Positions 27,729 through 40,000 of a stretch of 64,000 nt of DNA are shown in pieces (position 1 is the stretch's first letter; each line of letters begins with the position of its first letter). This stretch comes from Diprion similis. Lineage: Eukaryota; Arthropoda; Insecta; Hymenoptera; Diprionidae. The notes below the pieces were generated by a model. It was not told where the DNA came from. It ran no database searches and was given only the letters and a program-made list of their open reading frames with translations. The position numbers and the translations under genes are program-made. The stretch spans positions 2,939,001 through 3,003,000 of the forward strand of contig NC_060109.1 of assembly GCF_021155765.1 (NCBI RefSeq), given 5' to 3'.

Positions 27729-29894
27729 TGTTCCTTACTTCCTATTCGCCTTGCCGGTAACCAATACAAATTTCCTACTTTTTCAAATGAAAATAAAAAA
27801 GAATTTAATCTACATGAACTTAACTATAACGTTTGGAATGTTTAGAAAGCGGGGAAGTGCTGCTCATGCCAAGGAGAAACGTCAGGCAGCAGGCCGTTAG
27901 TATCAGTTGGTATTTGAGTTTTCTACACGCGCACTGCTACGTATGACGCGTATATAGGTATGTAAGGTATGCATACCACGTAACCATGATGAACAGATTC
28001 CCCCCCCCCCCCTCCCTCTGACCAACCGCATGTTCCTCCCTCCAGGAAGTAGCATGGAGTTGAACGCACGGGTTGAATGTTACGCATGAAAGATGACCCC
28101 ACTCCTTAATTTAGTATTATCTATTATCTCGATGTTACTAGTTCCGATCATGGAGGTATATGACCACTGAAATAGAGTGGCGAGTGGAACGAACGCCTCC
28201 CTTGTGAAAATTTCTGCTACTACGAAATTTTACAGAAATTGAAACAATCCGTATTATTTCGTACAAAATTGTATATATGCATAGTTTTTCGTGCAGAATT
28301 GTTAATTTACTTTGAAAATAGTACTAGCTTGTATCTTTTTCTTACTGAAAACCTACAAATTTTCATGAAAATCTACAAGTTTTTATAAGACACTATATGC
28401 GTTGACTGAGGAATATATCCTCAGTCAACGCTATATGCATGTTTACAATTTTGGGTGAAAACAATTTTTTGTACCGAATTGTCCTAAAAATCCGGTGAAA
28501 ATCGTAGAAATCATTTTCACCAGGGCTGTTTATCGGGTTCGGGTATCAGATGGTGAAAAGGCTATCGGAACAATTCAACTTGAGAGGATGTTATAAACAG
28601 TACTTATCGACTGAGTACAATGTCACTCATTTTCAAAACCTAATTCTCTACAATGCCGAGCAATAATATTAGAGAACTTTTTTGTTTCGTGCGTAAATAA
28701 CGCTAGAAAACTTACTCCAGTAATAAGTGATAATTCAATGACAGAGACGAATTTTCTGACATTATTGTTGCGTAGGATTAAATCTTTTTAGGTATTTCTA
28801 TCCAGCGATGCATGTGAAATTGCGATAGCTGCGATTTTTGCCTGATAATATCAGAGATGATGAAGGGTTCTTGCAATGATTTGAAATGCTCAATATCAAG
28901 CTGAAAACATTAACTTTCATTCTTGCGGTGATTGATGATTGCTAAAGACAGCTAGTTGAATGGCGTTTATGAAACTTGGCGAGGGTTGAAACAATTAACA
29001 TTGAAGTCCCGTAAGCGAGTCGGTTGCGCCCTTGACGGTCTTTCGCTTACTTCAAAAGAATACTTCTGGTTCGCTGTTTTTAGCGATCTTCAGTAAACGA
29101 TTCTTGATGCATTCAGATGATTAATAACAAATTCAATGATTTTAGATGCGAATTTATTTTCGATATCGACGTAGGATAGGTGTGAGGTAGGATATGATTA
29201 AATCGAAAAGACAAACATATACCAAAAAATCTTCTGATGAACTATTTCTCGATTTTACTGTTGCACAATGCTTTATATTATCTCTTGCTTCCTTGAAGAT
29301 AGCTAATAGGGTAGTAATTTGCGGAATGAGGGTCAAGGAATAACATTACTGTAACTATGCTTGTTTAGGAAAAATCGTTACTTTGCATCTTTAGGAGTGT
29401 CTAAAATTTAGTAAACCGTGGTCAACAAAACATACTCTTATTTTGAAAAGCCGACTCCTTGCCAGACATTCTAGAATTGCGCAAAAATGATTTTCTTCTT
29501 GATGTTTTGTTACGTCAATTAACGTTACTAACTTCAGTCTCATATTTCGATAGGTATATCGAGCCATGATTTCGAATCGAGTGCGCTTTTCTTCATCCAC
29601 GAACTACGAAAAATGAAGTTTAAAAAGTACCATGCTTGAACCACGTGGTAAGACTGTTTTGATCATAATGATCGCATCGTGGATCACAGAGAACATAAAT
29701 ACAAACGTTCAACTGCGAAATCGAAGGGAATTTGGTAGACTTGCCGATGTATTGTCTCGACTTTCAGGTTTGTAAAGTCTTATATGTTGCAATTTGTTGT
29801 TTACACTGTTCCAATAATTTTACTTTAATAGCGAAAGCCGATATTGTATTGATCTTAATTAATGTGATTTGCAGGATAGAAGTGATTTGTTATT
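27729..29894. other. Divergent intergenic region with a long inverted repeat
   Basis: Space between the head-to-head carrier and SFR1 genes. It contains a poly-C run near 28000-28012, an inverted-repeat element (28205-28525) and two short minus-strand ORFs (29600-29391 and 29336-29154) which look partly coding but whose frames cannot be joined. Nothing else is supported. Confidence 0.5.
28205..28525. repeat. Imperfect long inverted repeat (foldback/MITE-like) with a perfect central hairpin
   Basis: The outer arms are diverged inverted copies: GTGAAAAT..TCT..TACGA, CAAT.CG, GTACAAAATTG and ATGCATA on the left recur inverted on the right up to about 28525. Near the right-centre a perfect hairpin with 14-base arms (GCGTTGACTGAGGA and its complement, 28399-28412 and 28418-28431) encloses ATATA. 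No coding capacity. I could not define exact ends or a target-site duplication. Confidence 0.55.
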
Positions 29895-30955
29895 ATGGAC
29901 AGAAGGGACGGATTAAATACGCCTTCTCCATTGAGAAATAGCAAGGCTGCAAATCGACCCTTTCGATCACCCTTGCATACAGTTCTCAATCCATGTAATA
30001 AAGTCGATCTCAACGAAAAACGTGTCAAGGTTTCGAACGTTGGATCTTCTTGGTGAGTTTTTTGTCGATGGTACACATCGTAATTAACCATTGAATGTTG
30101 CACTTCAATTGCAACTTTCTCAATGTACAAATATTGATCATTATTACAATACAAGCTCATGGACCCCGGAGAAGAGGATAAGTCGTCAGCCGCGTTTATT
30201 GGGCAAAAAAATTTGCTTAGAAAATGAACACGCATCATCAGAGTGCAGCAAAGAGAGATCGATTACTGAGGATGATCTTAAGCAAATCAAAGATAGAATC
30301 TGTGCAAAGAAACAACAATTAGAAAGTGTGAAACGTCAATTGTTATACAATAAAAAGGTCAGATTTTGGAATCCTATTCCTTTGCGCAAAAAGAGATATG
30401 TTTGAAAAGTATTTTCACACTTCTGTACACTGTTACATATACTGTACTAGTTGCAAAAGTTTAACTGTAGTTAGTAGAACAAAGAAAAATTTGACCGAGT
30501 CTGTGTTTCTAAAATTATTAGTTTCAGAATTTTAGAAATTTTAACTATTTAAGAAAAAAAATCATTTGGAATAAGTAAAATTACCCGATAATTTGAATAA
30601 TGTCGTATTGTAATAGTTTCAAGTTCATAACATCCTTTCATTTTTAGGCAATTCATTTGCTCCCTTTTTTATACTGATCCTTGAAATATATATTCTAATA
30701 TAATAATTGCATTAGGTACATAATCTTATGTATATAAAGATATAAGCATATTTCTGTTTTCAGCATGAGGCACATGATTTAAATGATGTTACGGAAAGAT
30801 GGCTGCGAGGTTGTCAAGAAGCGCTTATACAATTCCAGAAAGATATTAGCTGCCACAGTGGGACTGCTGTAAGCATGTCAAAACTTTTGGAGCAGTTAGG
30901 GATTCCTCCAGAATTGGTTCAATATTCAGTCGAAGATTGTGACTTTATGGTATAA
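29895..30955 (+). CDS. SFR1: Swi5-dependent recombination repair protein 1 (SFR1/MEI5 family)
   Basis: Three exons (29895-30052, 30156-30357, 30764-30955) join in frame to 183 residues. The N-terminal half is basic and Ser/Pro-rich (TPSPLRN, FRSPLHT) without fold, as in the family. The middle (about residues 95-120) is a coiled coil, ITEDDLKQIKDRICAKKQQL. The last 60 residues match the SFR1 C-terminal domain: WLRGCQEALIQFQK, then KLLEQLGIPPELVQYSVEDCDF, like the family's leucine-rich segment followed by a terminal acidic/aromatic motif. The SWI5-SFR1 complex stabilises RAD51/DMC1 filaments in the nucleus. It is shorter than vertebrate SFR1, which has a longer disordered N-terminus. It converges with mRpS18C, the stops being about 220 bases apart. 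Confidence 0.85.
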
Positions 30956-31172
30956 AGACCGATGTGTATTGTTGTGATTCTCTGTATCCATGAGATGGGT
31001 AGGATGAAAAGATTTGTGAACGACATATTCATGTGAAAACTAACCATCTGTCGACTGTATTGAGTTGTTATACAGCAGCATATTGTGCTACAACAACACT
31101 ATTTATTTACATATTTTCATACAAACTGACAAACTCTGGTCATCAATTTCTTAAAATTGTGTTAACTGTTGC

Positions 31173-32311
31173 TCAAAAATTATGAGGCCTGAATGGATGA
31201 TCCGGATCAAAGAGCTGGGGATCCTTCACGAACGTCACATCCTTGAAGTAGTAAGCCATGAAACCTATGTTTTAACATATGAAAGAAGTATTTTTATTAA
31301 GTGAAGTAACATTGGAGAGATAATCAAAGTCAATGATACAATGATTGAACACGAAAGGGACCAAAGAGAACCCTTATTATAAATTACTATAATATATTCA
31401 CTGAGGCTATATAATGTAAAGTTAGCCATTAACATATTGATCAAATGTTTGCAAAATTAAAGCAGTGCTAATCAAATTACTCGACTTGAGTCTATGTACC
31501 TGAATACATCCACAGGTCCTACAAAAATGAACGTATTTCGGCAGGCTGGATAGGAAGAATGTATTTCGCTGAGTAATGTAGAACAAATACATCTCAAAAG
31601 AGATGTATTTAATTCTTACATCATAAAACTATGAAAAATTGGAATTTGGTTTCTGAGGGATCTGAGAAAAGCTGAAACTACTTAATCTCTACTGAGCACT
31701 TATGTTACTAATGATCTTGCATAATGATACGAGGTATTTAAATATATGGTACTAACCAGCGTTTTGTGCTTTCAGAATTTCTTTTTCAACTTTTGCTTGT
31801 TTACTCTTGCACAAACCAGTTATGTGGCGCCCATAAATACGCCCGGTGTAACGGCTCTGGAACTGGGAGAGCAGTCTTACGTTTTTATAATCTGGTTCTA
31901 TATTGTGCTTGCACAAAATGCATTGGACTCGCGGCTTCTGATACGGATTTTGTTGCAACTGCACTGGCTATAAAAAGAGATTATATTAGCATTAAAAAAA
32001 AATAAGTTTTTTCTTATCTTTAAATTTCCTAAACTGAACAAAATATTACAGTATGTAGAATACAAAGATAGCGATCGAGACAACTTACAAGGTCTGGTTG
32101 TGTTTCCTCGTTTGAAATCTGCTGATTTTCAGCGGCTTCGTGTATCGGTCGATATAAAGTACGCCATAATATTTTTTCTATAAAATAAAATTTCTCTGAA
32201 TAGGTTATGTTTTGTTAATAAATATTTTCAAAAGTACAATATAATCTACTAATATATAAACAGCATACTTGTCGCACCAACGACACTTCTTGTTAGAACG
32301 TAACTAGACAT
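31173..32311 (-). CDS. mRpS18C: Mitochondrial small-subunit ribosomal protein bS18m (MRPS18C)
   Basis: Four exons (32311-32269, 32177-32089, 31967-31757, 31264-31173) join in frame to 144 residues. The core is unmistakable: CILCKHNIEPDYKNVRLLSQF, then YTGRIYGRHITGLC, the S18 fold that contacts 16S/12S rRNA near the platform. The first 14 residues (MSSYVLTRSVVGAT) are a plausible targeting peptide. The tail FKDVTFVKDPQLFDPDHPFRPHNF is typical of the C paralogue. The first Cys pair is CxxC (CILC), and a third Cys follows the GRHITGL motif; a fourth zinc ligand is not obvious. The first exon was chosen because the GTATGC donor gives the right phase; a GTTTAT donor five bases on would break frame. 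Confidence 0.93.
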
Positions 32312-33634
32312 TATGTGTATTCGATGTTTACAAAAAAAGATACAACATATAACAAATTATCACAAAACTAGCAGAAAAATAGCAACTGAGACGCTAATGG
32401 CCATAAACTACGTGCAATCTAGATCAAAACGAGATTGGTAACTGTGGCCTACTTTTTTACTATCAATACACGGGTCTTGAATTATAGTTAGACGTCAACG
32501 TCACCCTAGAATAAATCAAAGAACAATCCCTAGAACGCCGTATTGGAGGCACATACAGCTTACAAATTCCTGTTGCGGAACCATGCAGCCGATTACTGGG
32601 GGGAGGACATACCTGCCGACCACACGATAACGGAGCGCCGTAGATAAGCTAGCTCAAGGGATAATCTTGTGAGGTAAAGCAATAAGAATACCAAACAAGA
32701 AACATTATCATAACCACCTAGTATTAAATAACCATCTGTGTAACTTTTAAAATAATCATAATCAATATTAATAAGTAAATAGCATACAACTACAAACAAA
32801 AACTCAACCTCCCACAAGTCATATTTAAAACATCCACGGAATAGCTCCAGATACTAGGCAACCAATACACAGTAATGTATGCCTACACCACACTCACAAG
32901 GAGACCCACCTCAGTGGAAAAAACCCTAATTTGTGCATGTAGACCAAGTATCACTACGCGGGTGTGATCAAAATTCTGGAAGTACCATTGTTAGCACTGA
33001 AATACTTAAGATCTTGCATGCGTCTGGCAACGCCAAAAATGCGCTACAAGAAAATTTTTTTTAGTAGTGATAACAATAAAAATTAATAACAATAAATTGT
33101 ACACATTGTTTTTTGGTATGTAAACTTTATAAAAATATTTGATTCACTTTGCTTTTGCAAAAATTCCTATACAAAAAATCACGTCTTCCACAACACTGTA
33201 AAAAAATAGTTGCTCCACGGTCGACACAAAATTGTTGTAAAATAACGTTGCAGTTATAGTATTTCGAGCCGGAATTTAAAATTTCGAAATGTTTAGCAAT
33301 TTATGGCAGTTTAACAAAAGTATGCGTTTTACGTCATAAATTTTACACTTTTATTATTTTTATAAAATATTTAAATCAAAATATCAAAAATCCGACTCGA
33401 CATACTATAATAGAGAAAACGATATCGAATATTTGAAAAAAATCGCATCAAAAAATATTGAAAACTGTATGAGTTATCATGCCAACCGTGTCAGAAAAAG
33501 TATTTTGAGAAAAACGTTTTATGAATTTTTTTTATTTGTTCTGTAAATTTACGTTTAATCTCCGATTCCAGCTTCGTATTGTATGTCTTCCTTGTCGGTA
33601 GATTATTGTTTTTGTTTATTTTATACATGATGAT

Positions 33635-34872
33635 GAATTATTAACATTTCAGGTGATTTAAATATTTTCCAAGTTTCTGAGGTAATTGTTCAGTGCCCTC
33701 GGTAAAGTGATTGAAGATTTGTGGAATTTCGATCCTTCCAAATCTTGAGTTAGACAACAAATTGGTTCTTTGAAATTTAAAAAATACAACCATAGTACGT
33801 ATATAATTTGTGAAGTTAGATAACGGTTTTTATATCAAATTACACTAGGAAATATTCTGGAAAACAAGTTGTTCAACAGTTGACAATTCACTCGACCGCT
33901 TTTGTACCGAAATGGTACGCTTTGTTTAATCTTAATTATCTTAAAAAAAATCATATCGAAAATTTCGATGATCAATTGTTGGAAATTATTCAACCCGATT
34001 ATGGTGACAAGAGTTCAGACCAGGATCTGAAAAATTGCCGTTTAAGATAAGGTGAAGAAAAAAGTAAAAAAAATAGCATTTTTTTACAATTATTTATGTA
34101 CAGGACCTAATCTTTCGATATAAAATCCACACTTGTTTTATCTCTTCAGATTGCTTCAGTGTTACACCCACCGAACGCAGAGCCACAGTGACATTTCTTT
34201 TATCATCTGATAATCTGATCGCGAATTAAATATAATCTGTTTGCTTTAATTCTGATTTCTTACAAACTAACAGATTTCAAGAGTGATTAACTCCTCGGAT
34301 ATAACTGATTGTCCATCCCCACAATGTATTGTTCTCGTTTTTCGTATCAGTTTCATGTTTATTGGAGATTTGTGTATTACTTATTTACAATCATTAGATT
34401 ATGACAATCATTTACGGAAAATTTACAAGCACTTCTCATGTGACAACGGGTAAAGTTATTCGAAAATATCACCGAATGTTTGCAGTAATATAAACTGTAG
34501 GAGAATTATGGATATATAGCTTATTAGTTGGCCTATGAATAATATGATCACCCATTGATTACTACCAATTACTATGTATCAGTTAGGAAGCAAGGGTACT
34601 TCCATATACCAGTTGGTAGTTAGTACTGTTAATGATTTTTAGAATCTTCTAATTTCCACGGCCTGAATACGTGTCCATCAGCCTCTTTTCCCGCCATGTA
34701 AGTGAAGTACGCTTCTTTAAAGCTGAGGCTCGGGAACTTTCCAAACTCCATTGTAGGCCAATATGAACGGGCTTCACAAACATGCATCTTACGTAGTTGA
34801 CTGTAGTACTTTCTTTTGATGACTGAAGTCTGATCAAAACATAAGATTATGTCGACTTTCTTTCAACCTATA
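33635..34872. repeat. Left copy of a ~1.25 kb direct repeat flanking the Gag/zinc-knuckle locus
   Basis: It starts GAATTATTAACATTTCAGG and ends near AAGATTATGTCGACTTTCTTTCAA; the right copy occupies 41752-43018 in the same orientation, 8.1 kb away. Identity is roughly 90-98 percent by eye, highest around the embedded exon and its 3' flank. The right copy has an extra stretch of about 37 bases near 41895-41930. These are not LTRs: there is no TG..CA end, and the repeat carries the last exon of a neighbouring gene. Confidence 0.92.
34629..34829 (-). pseudogene. Orphan duplicate of the last exon of the 42775-47694 gene
   Basis: On the minus strand an acceptor (TTTTGATCAG) is followed by 66 open codons and TAA, the same length as the last exon of the large gene at 42975-42775. 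The copies differ by one His/Arg replacement (KMHVCEA against KMRVCEA) and at least one silent change in a Gly-Lys-Glu region, with no stop or frameshift. No upstream exons of the large gene are duplicated here, so it cannot be a gene by itself. It could act as an alternative last exon reached by splicing over about 8 kb, or be a recent dead copy. Confidence 0.85.
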
Positions 34873-36089
34873 TGTCCAGGACATGTAAGATATCTTGATC
34901 ATGTTCAGGATATCCAAAATGAATAACCCATCGCGGGGATATCCATTATACATCTGAAGTGCGTCCCATAATGTACCTTGAATGTACTGGAAATAGCAAT
35001 ATATGTCCAGGATCTATATAATATTCCGGAGATATTTATAAAATCGAAGATACGTATATGTTGCTCATGGATATCTATAATTTGTCCGGCACGTGATTCG
35101 ATTTATCATGGATATGCTGGTAGGATATCACATAGCGGATACATCGATGATATTTTTCGGAATTTGTCATAATGTGTATAAAATATATATGTGGCTCTTC
35201 AGATCAATTCAACTAAGGTCTAATCCTCATCTCGCTTGGATTGGGATTGCGATTTTTTATATATATTATTGTTTCAACTCTAAGATGCATCCCACCTGTT
35301 GTGAACAAAACCATAAACTGTATCGTAATGTTTAATTTCACGTACGTTGTATTTTTCGTTCAGCTGCAATCAAAATTCAAAAACATTAAAAACAATATCA
35401 GGCATAATACTTCGTGCGGCGATGTAGATTCTGCGATTCGGATGGAATCGATATCGATCACAATTCGCCGTTGCCGGACCCGTTCCTGCGTGAGCTACCA
35501 CGCGGACCACGCGCGGATTTTGGGTGCCAGCCCGTAAGATGGTGAATATTGTGATCTCATGACGGAAACTTCGACAAGAAAGTGGTAAGTACTGATTAAC
35601 TCAAACTTCTTATCATTCTGTTATATTTTTTGTGTGTTAGGGCCAGTATGTATATAAATTCTGAACGGATATTATTACTTGGTTGCAATTGAAGGTAAAG
35701 GTTACTCTGCGTTTTAGACGCCGCGTGTTTTTTGTTAGATATAGTTTTTTTTCTCTTGAAGTGGTTTGCACACAATAATTATACAGTCCATTGTACTACA
35801 TCAATCTTGTTAATATTTTTAGTTTAATACACGAAATGCGTAGTTGACACATAGTTGTCAAATTTATTCTTTGATATGTGCCTTGATTTTATTTTTATGT
35901 TTCCTGAACCATATTTCAGGGAATCACTTGAACCCCATCGTACTGCATGAATCTTATTGTTTTAGTTTAAAGCGAGAAATGCGTGGTTGACATATAAATG
36001 TCAAACTTATGCTGTGATATTAATTGTTTTTATTTTGATCTTGCTCGAACCATATTTATGATATTTCATAGGATTTAACATCGCAAATA

Positions 36090-36223
36090 TACACTTGTGT
36101 GCAGTGACCCTGAAACGGGCGCTATATTACAGTTTGTTTTTGAGCTTCGGTGTACTCCGACTATATCCTGTCGTACTCTAGTCTCCATGGCCTGTCGTCT
36201 CAAGATCACTGCACACAAGTGTA
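36090..36223. mobile_element. Small terminal-inverted-repeat element (134 bases)
   Basis: TACACTTGTGTGCAGTGA at 36090-36107 returns as its exact complement at 36206-36223. The inside is not self-complementary. Size and termini suggest a MITE, but I could not recognise a target-site duplication. Confidence 0.5.
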
Positions 36224-37060
36224 CAGACTACGTGACTGTAATTGTCATATTTGATCAGTCCAGATTGCGTTTATTAATACATAATATGTATATGTGAAAA
36301 ATAAATTACTGGTTCACGAACGTTAATACGAGTTTTTGATGATTGCTAATCGACCTACTTTATTCACCCTTCCCCTTGAAAATCTGTAGCGGTTTTTGTG
36401 AAATATTCCTGAGTACTAATAATAGCCTCATTAAATCCTAGAAGGCGTTCTGAAGTGTCCAAAGATATCTGCAGATGTACTGAGAATATATTATTTAAAC
36501 ATCCTCAAGACGGTCGCATAGGTGAACATTTGGGGATCCGTAGTATATCCGATATACGATTTTCCGTCTTAAGGACTATTCTGGACCTGCCACGGATTTC
36601 CATCATATCCCGTTAAGATTCAACGTTTGTCCCAAGTGTGAATCTTGGCTTAAGGGTTTGGTGTCACCGTGCTTAAAAAAAAATAAATGGTTAAAAATGA
36701 CATTTCTAGCCGCACCTCATGTATTACGATTAGTGCAATAAACGAAGGAAATCTTATAATCCTAATTCACAGCAGTTCAAATAAGATTTTCTAACAAAAA
36801 TTGGACAATCCGTGGCAGATAGTACAGTATGTGGTTAGCAGCGTTATCTTCGAAGGACACAACAGTTTTATAGCGTTCGGTGAGTAATGTGAAGTGTGTA
36901 ACAAAGAGAGGGCAAAGAGTGCGTCACCGGCATCATACGCCCCTCTTCCTTCCCGTTCATACGCCCCGTTTTTCCTTCCTGGGAGATTGCGGTTCTAGTC
37001 ATATATTGTGTTCGGGGATTCCCAAGAATAAGCTTCTTCAGTTGGTTAACAAAGAAGAAG

Positions 37061-40000
37061 ATGGACGGTTCAGCTGCAGTGGTTTTTGACGCATTAACGA
37101 AAGATAATTATAAAAGCTGGCGAATAAAAGCCGAAGCTTCGTTAAGAGTATCTCACCTGTGGAATTATGTCGGAGAGAACGAAAAATCACCGAAGGATGC
37201 TGAATTGTGGATGAAAGAGGATAAAATAGCTAAATCAAAATTGATATTGCATATCAGCAGCTCGCTGCTTCCATTAATCGAAAATTGTGCAACTACGCGA
37301 GAAATTTGGTCGAAGCTTGAGAATATTTACGGCAATAAAGATGAATTTGAAGCTTCAATTGATCATTCTGAAGCTGATGATGAGGATGCGATCATTAATA
37401 CTATTGAGGAATGTGTCGAAGATTTATTTGATATCATCAACAATTCACCAGAGAAAAAAATATCAGAGGATAAAAAATCACTCAGTACTACTTTTACCAG
37501 CAATTTACTCTCAAGATTGAAGGAAAATAATGTTGAGAAGATGCTGGATGAAAAAATAATCATCGATGCTGTGAGTGATTTCATCGATGTTATTGATCAA
37601 TTACCCAAGATTGAGATAAAAGAACACACGAATGACTTGAGCTGTGAACTCATTGATATTTTGCTGGTAAAATTTGGCATAAATCCTCATAAAAATGACA
37701 ACAGTGTAGCAAAAAGTGACGCCGTCAAAAGTGGAAAACCAGATGATGTCCAGGAAGAGAAAATTCCTAATGAAATTAGGAGCCAAGATAATCCATCAAA
37801 TACTCTGGATATTACGACAAATCAGAGTGAACAAATTGTGCAAAAAGAAGCATTGGTAGAGGATCAATCAAGAAAATTGATTGAGACCTACAGCAAATTG
37901 CCGCTCTCTAATCAGCAGTTCGATTACGAGAGAGTGCCTTATGAATCAGACGATGAACCAGGTAACAAAATATTATGAATGCATGAATATATCATAATCA
38001 CACATTACTAGTACATTTAATAATAGAATTTTTTCAGGATACAAGAATTCAATGCATCCATTGACGCATCTTAACACTCCACCACCTACGCCGATTCATA
38101 AAAAACTATACAAGTGTGGCATTTGTCGTAAAGAAGGTACCGAATTTATCAGATGAAATAAGTAGCGTTGATGCAATAAATAAAAATTGTCTTAATAATT
38201 CAGGACATAATCGAACAACTTGCTTGCTGAACAGGCCGATCACTTCTGGATCAAAATTTGCACAACTCACTGAAACTCCCAAAAGGTCACACAAATGTGG
38301 AGCATGTGGTAACGAAGGTATAAACAATTGGACAAAATGATCAACAAATTGTAACTCACAATGTAACTTGAAAATTGGTTGTAATTTTCAGGACATAACA
38401 GAACTTCTTGTCCGCTGAATAAATCAGTCACTTCTGCGTCGAAGTCTCCTCCTCGAGCTATTGAAATCCCAAAAAAGTCATACAAATGTGGAGCATGTGG
38501 TAACGAAGGTATAAACAATTAGACAAAATGATCAACAACATGTAACTCACAATGTAACTTGAAAATTGGTTTTAATTTTCAGGACATAACAGAACTTCTT
38601 GTCCGCTGAATAAATCAGTCACTTCTGCGTCGAAGTCTCCTCCTCGAGCTATTGAAATCCCAAAAAAGTCATACAAATGTGGAGCATGTGGTAACGAAGG
38701 TATAAACAATTAGACAAAATGATCAACAACATGTAACTCACAATGTAACTTGAAAATTGGTTTTAATTTTCAGGACATAACAGAACTTCTTGTCCGCTGA
38801 ATAAATCAGTCACTTCTGCGTCGAAGTCTCCTCCTCGAGCTATTGAAATCCCAAAAAAGTCATACAAATGTGGAGCATGTGGTAACGAAGGTATAAACAA
38901 TTAGACAAAATGAACAACAACATGTAACTCACAATGTAACTTGAAAATTGGTTTTAATTTTCAGGACATAACAGAACTTCTTGTCCGCTGAATAAATCAG
39001 TCACTTCTGCGTCGAAGTCTCCTCCTCGAGCTATTGAAATCCCAAAAAAGTCATACAAATGTGGAGCATGTGGTAACGAAGGTATAAACAATTAGACAAA
39101 ATGAACAACAACATGTAACTCACAATGTAACTTGAAAATTGGTTTTAATTTTCAGGACATAACAGAACTTCTTGTCCACTGAATGAATCGGTTACTTCTG
39201 CGTCGAAGTCTCCTGCGCGAGCTATTGAAATTCCGAAAAAGTTGCATAAATGTGGAGTATGTGGTGCAGAAGGTATAAACAAAGTCGAATCAATCAATAA
39301 CATGTAAAAATGATGAAACGGAAAATTTCTTTTAACTTTAAGGACACAACAGAACGACTTGTCAGATGAATAAACCAGCTGTTTCCGCGTGGAAACTCGA
39401 AAGTTACCTACCTGTAACTCCAAAGGTATATAAATGCGGAGGATGCGGCAATGAAGGTATAATCAAACATATATTAATTAACAAGGTATGATTTTGCAAT
39501 GTATATAAAAATTGTTTCGTAAACTTAGGACACAACATAACAACATGCCCACGATTGAAATCACTTGCTTCAACGCCTAAACCTGCTGCTATGAGTACTC
39601 CTGCCAGATCATATTCATGTGGATTGTGTGGAGGAGAAGGTATTACAGTGTAATGATAACGCGTATTATAGATCATGTATAAAATTAATGTCTTAAAAAT
39701 TTGTTGATCTGCAGGTCATAATAGATCAACGTGTTCCCGCAATTATGTAACGCCAACACCTTCGGCAAGAGCCTCTCCCAGATGCAGCACCTGTGGCAAT
39801 GAAGGTATAGTCTCAGATATCTTTACCAACTATCATTATCATATTGATTGTGATCAATATCACTAGTCAAGATGGGAGAAGTTAAACTATTTTTACTTTT
39901 TTGTGTCAGGTCACAACAGTAGAACTTGCGGCCGTCACAGTACTTCGTCATTCGCCGCTTTCAGATCTTCGTACTCGTCCTTACCTCCCTCACCTTCATA

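Larger units (their letters stand above)
32312..37040. other. Gene-poor, repeat-rich region upstream of the Gag/zinc-knuckle gene
   Basis: It contains the left copy of the 1.25 kb direct repeat (33635-34872), a stretch full of GGATAT/ATATCC-type words (about 34870-35170 and 36430-36620) that looks like eroded transposon, and a 134-base terminal-inverted-repeat element. A GC-rich block near 35440-35530 is followed by a good donor (AAAGTG then GTAAGT near 35585) and could be the first, non-coding exon of the Gag gene, whose coding exon is preceded by an acceptor (CTTCTTCAG at 37033-37041). Confidence 0.5.

Noticed and set aside
29154-29600. A minus-strand gene made of the ORFs at 29600-29391 and 29336-29154
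   Set aside because: The first piece has a plausible acceptor and donor, but the natural splice leads to an immediate stop and no upstream exon fits. It may be a remnant; not enough to call a gene.
34649-34837. 62-codon minus ORF present in both direct repeats (also 42795-42983)
   Set aside because: It is a shadow in another frame of the duplicated last exon; the exon frame joins in phase with the large gene, this one does not.
33635-34872. Direct repeat as LTR of an endogenous retroelement
   Set aside because: Internal exon and 3' flank homology with a host gene show a segmental duplication instead.
38130-39470. Regular direct repeats resembling a CRISPR array
   Set aside because: The units are 191 bases with exons and consensus splice sites in a eukaryotic gene; there are no short repeats with unique spacers and no cas genes.
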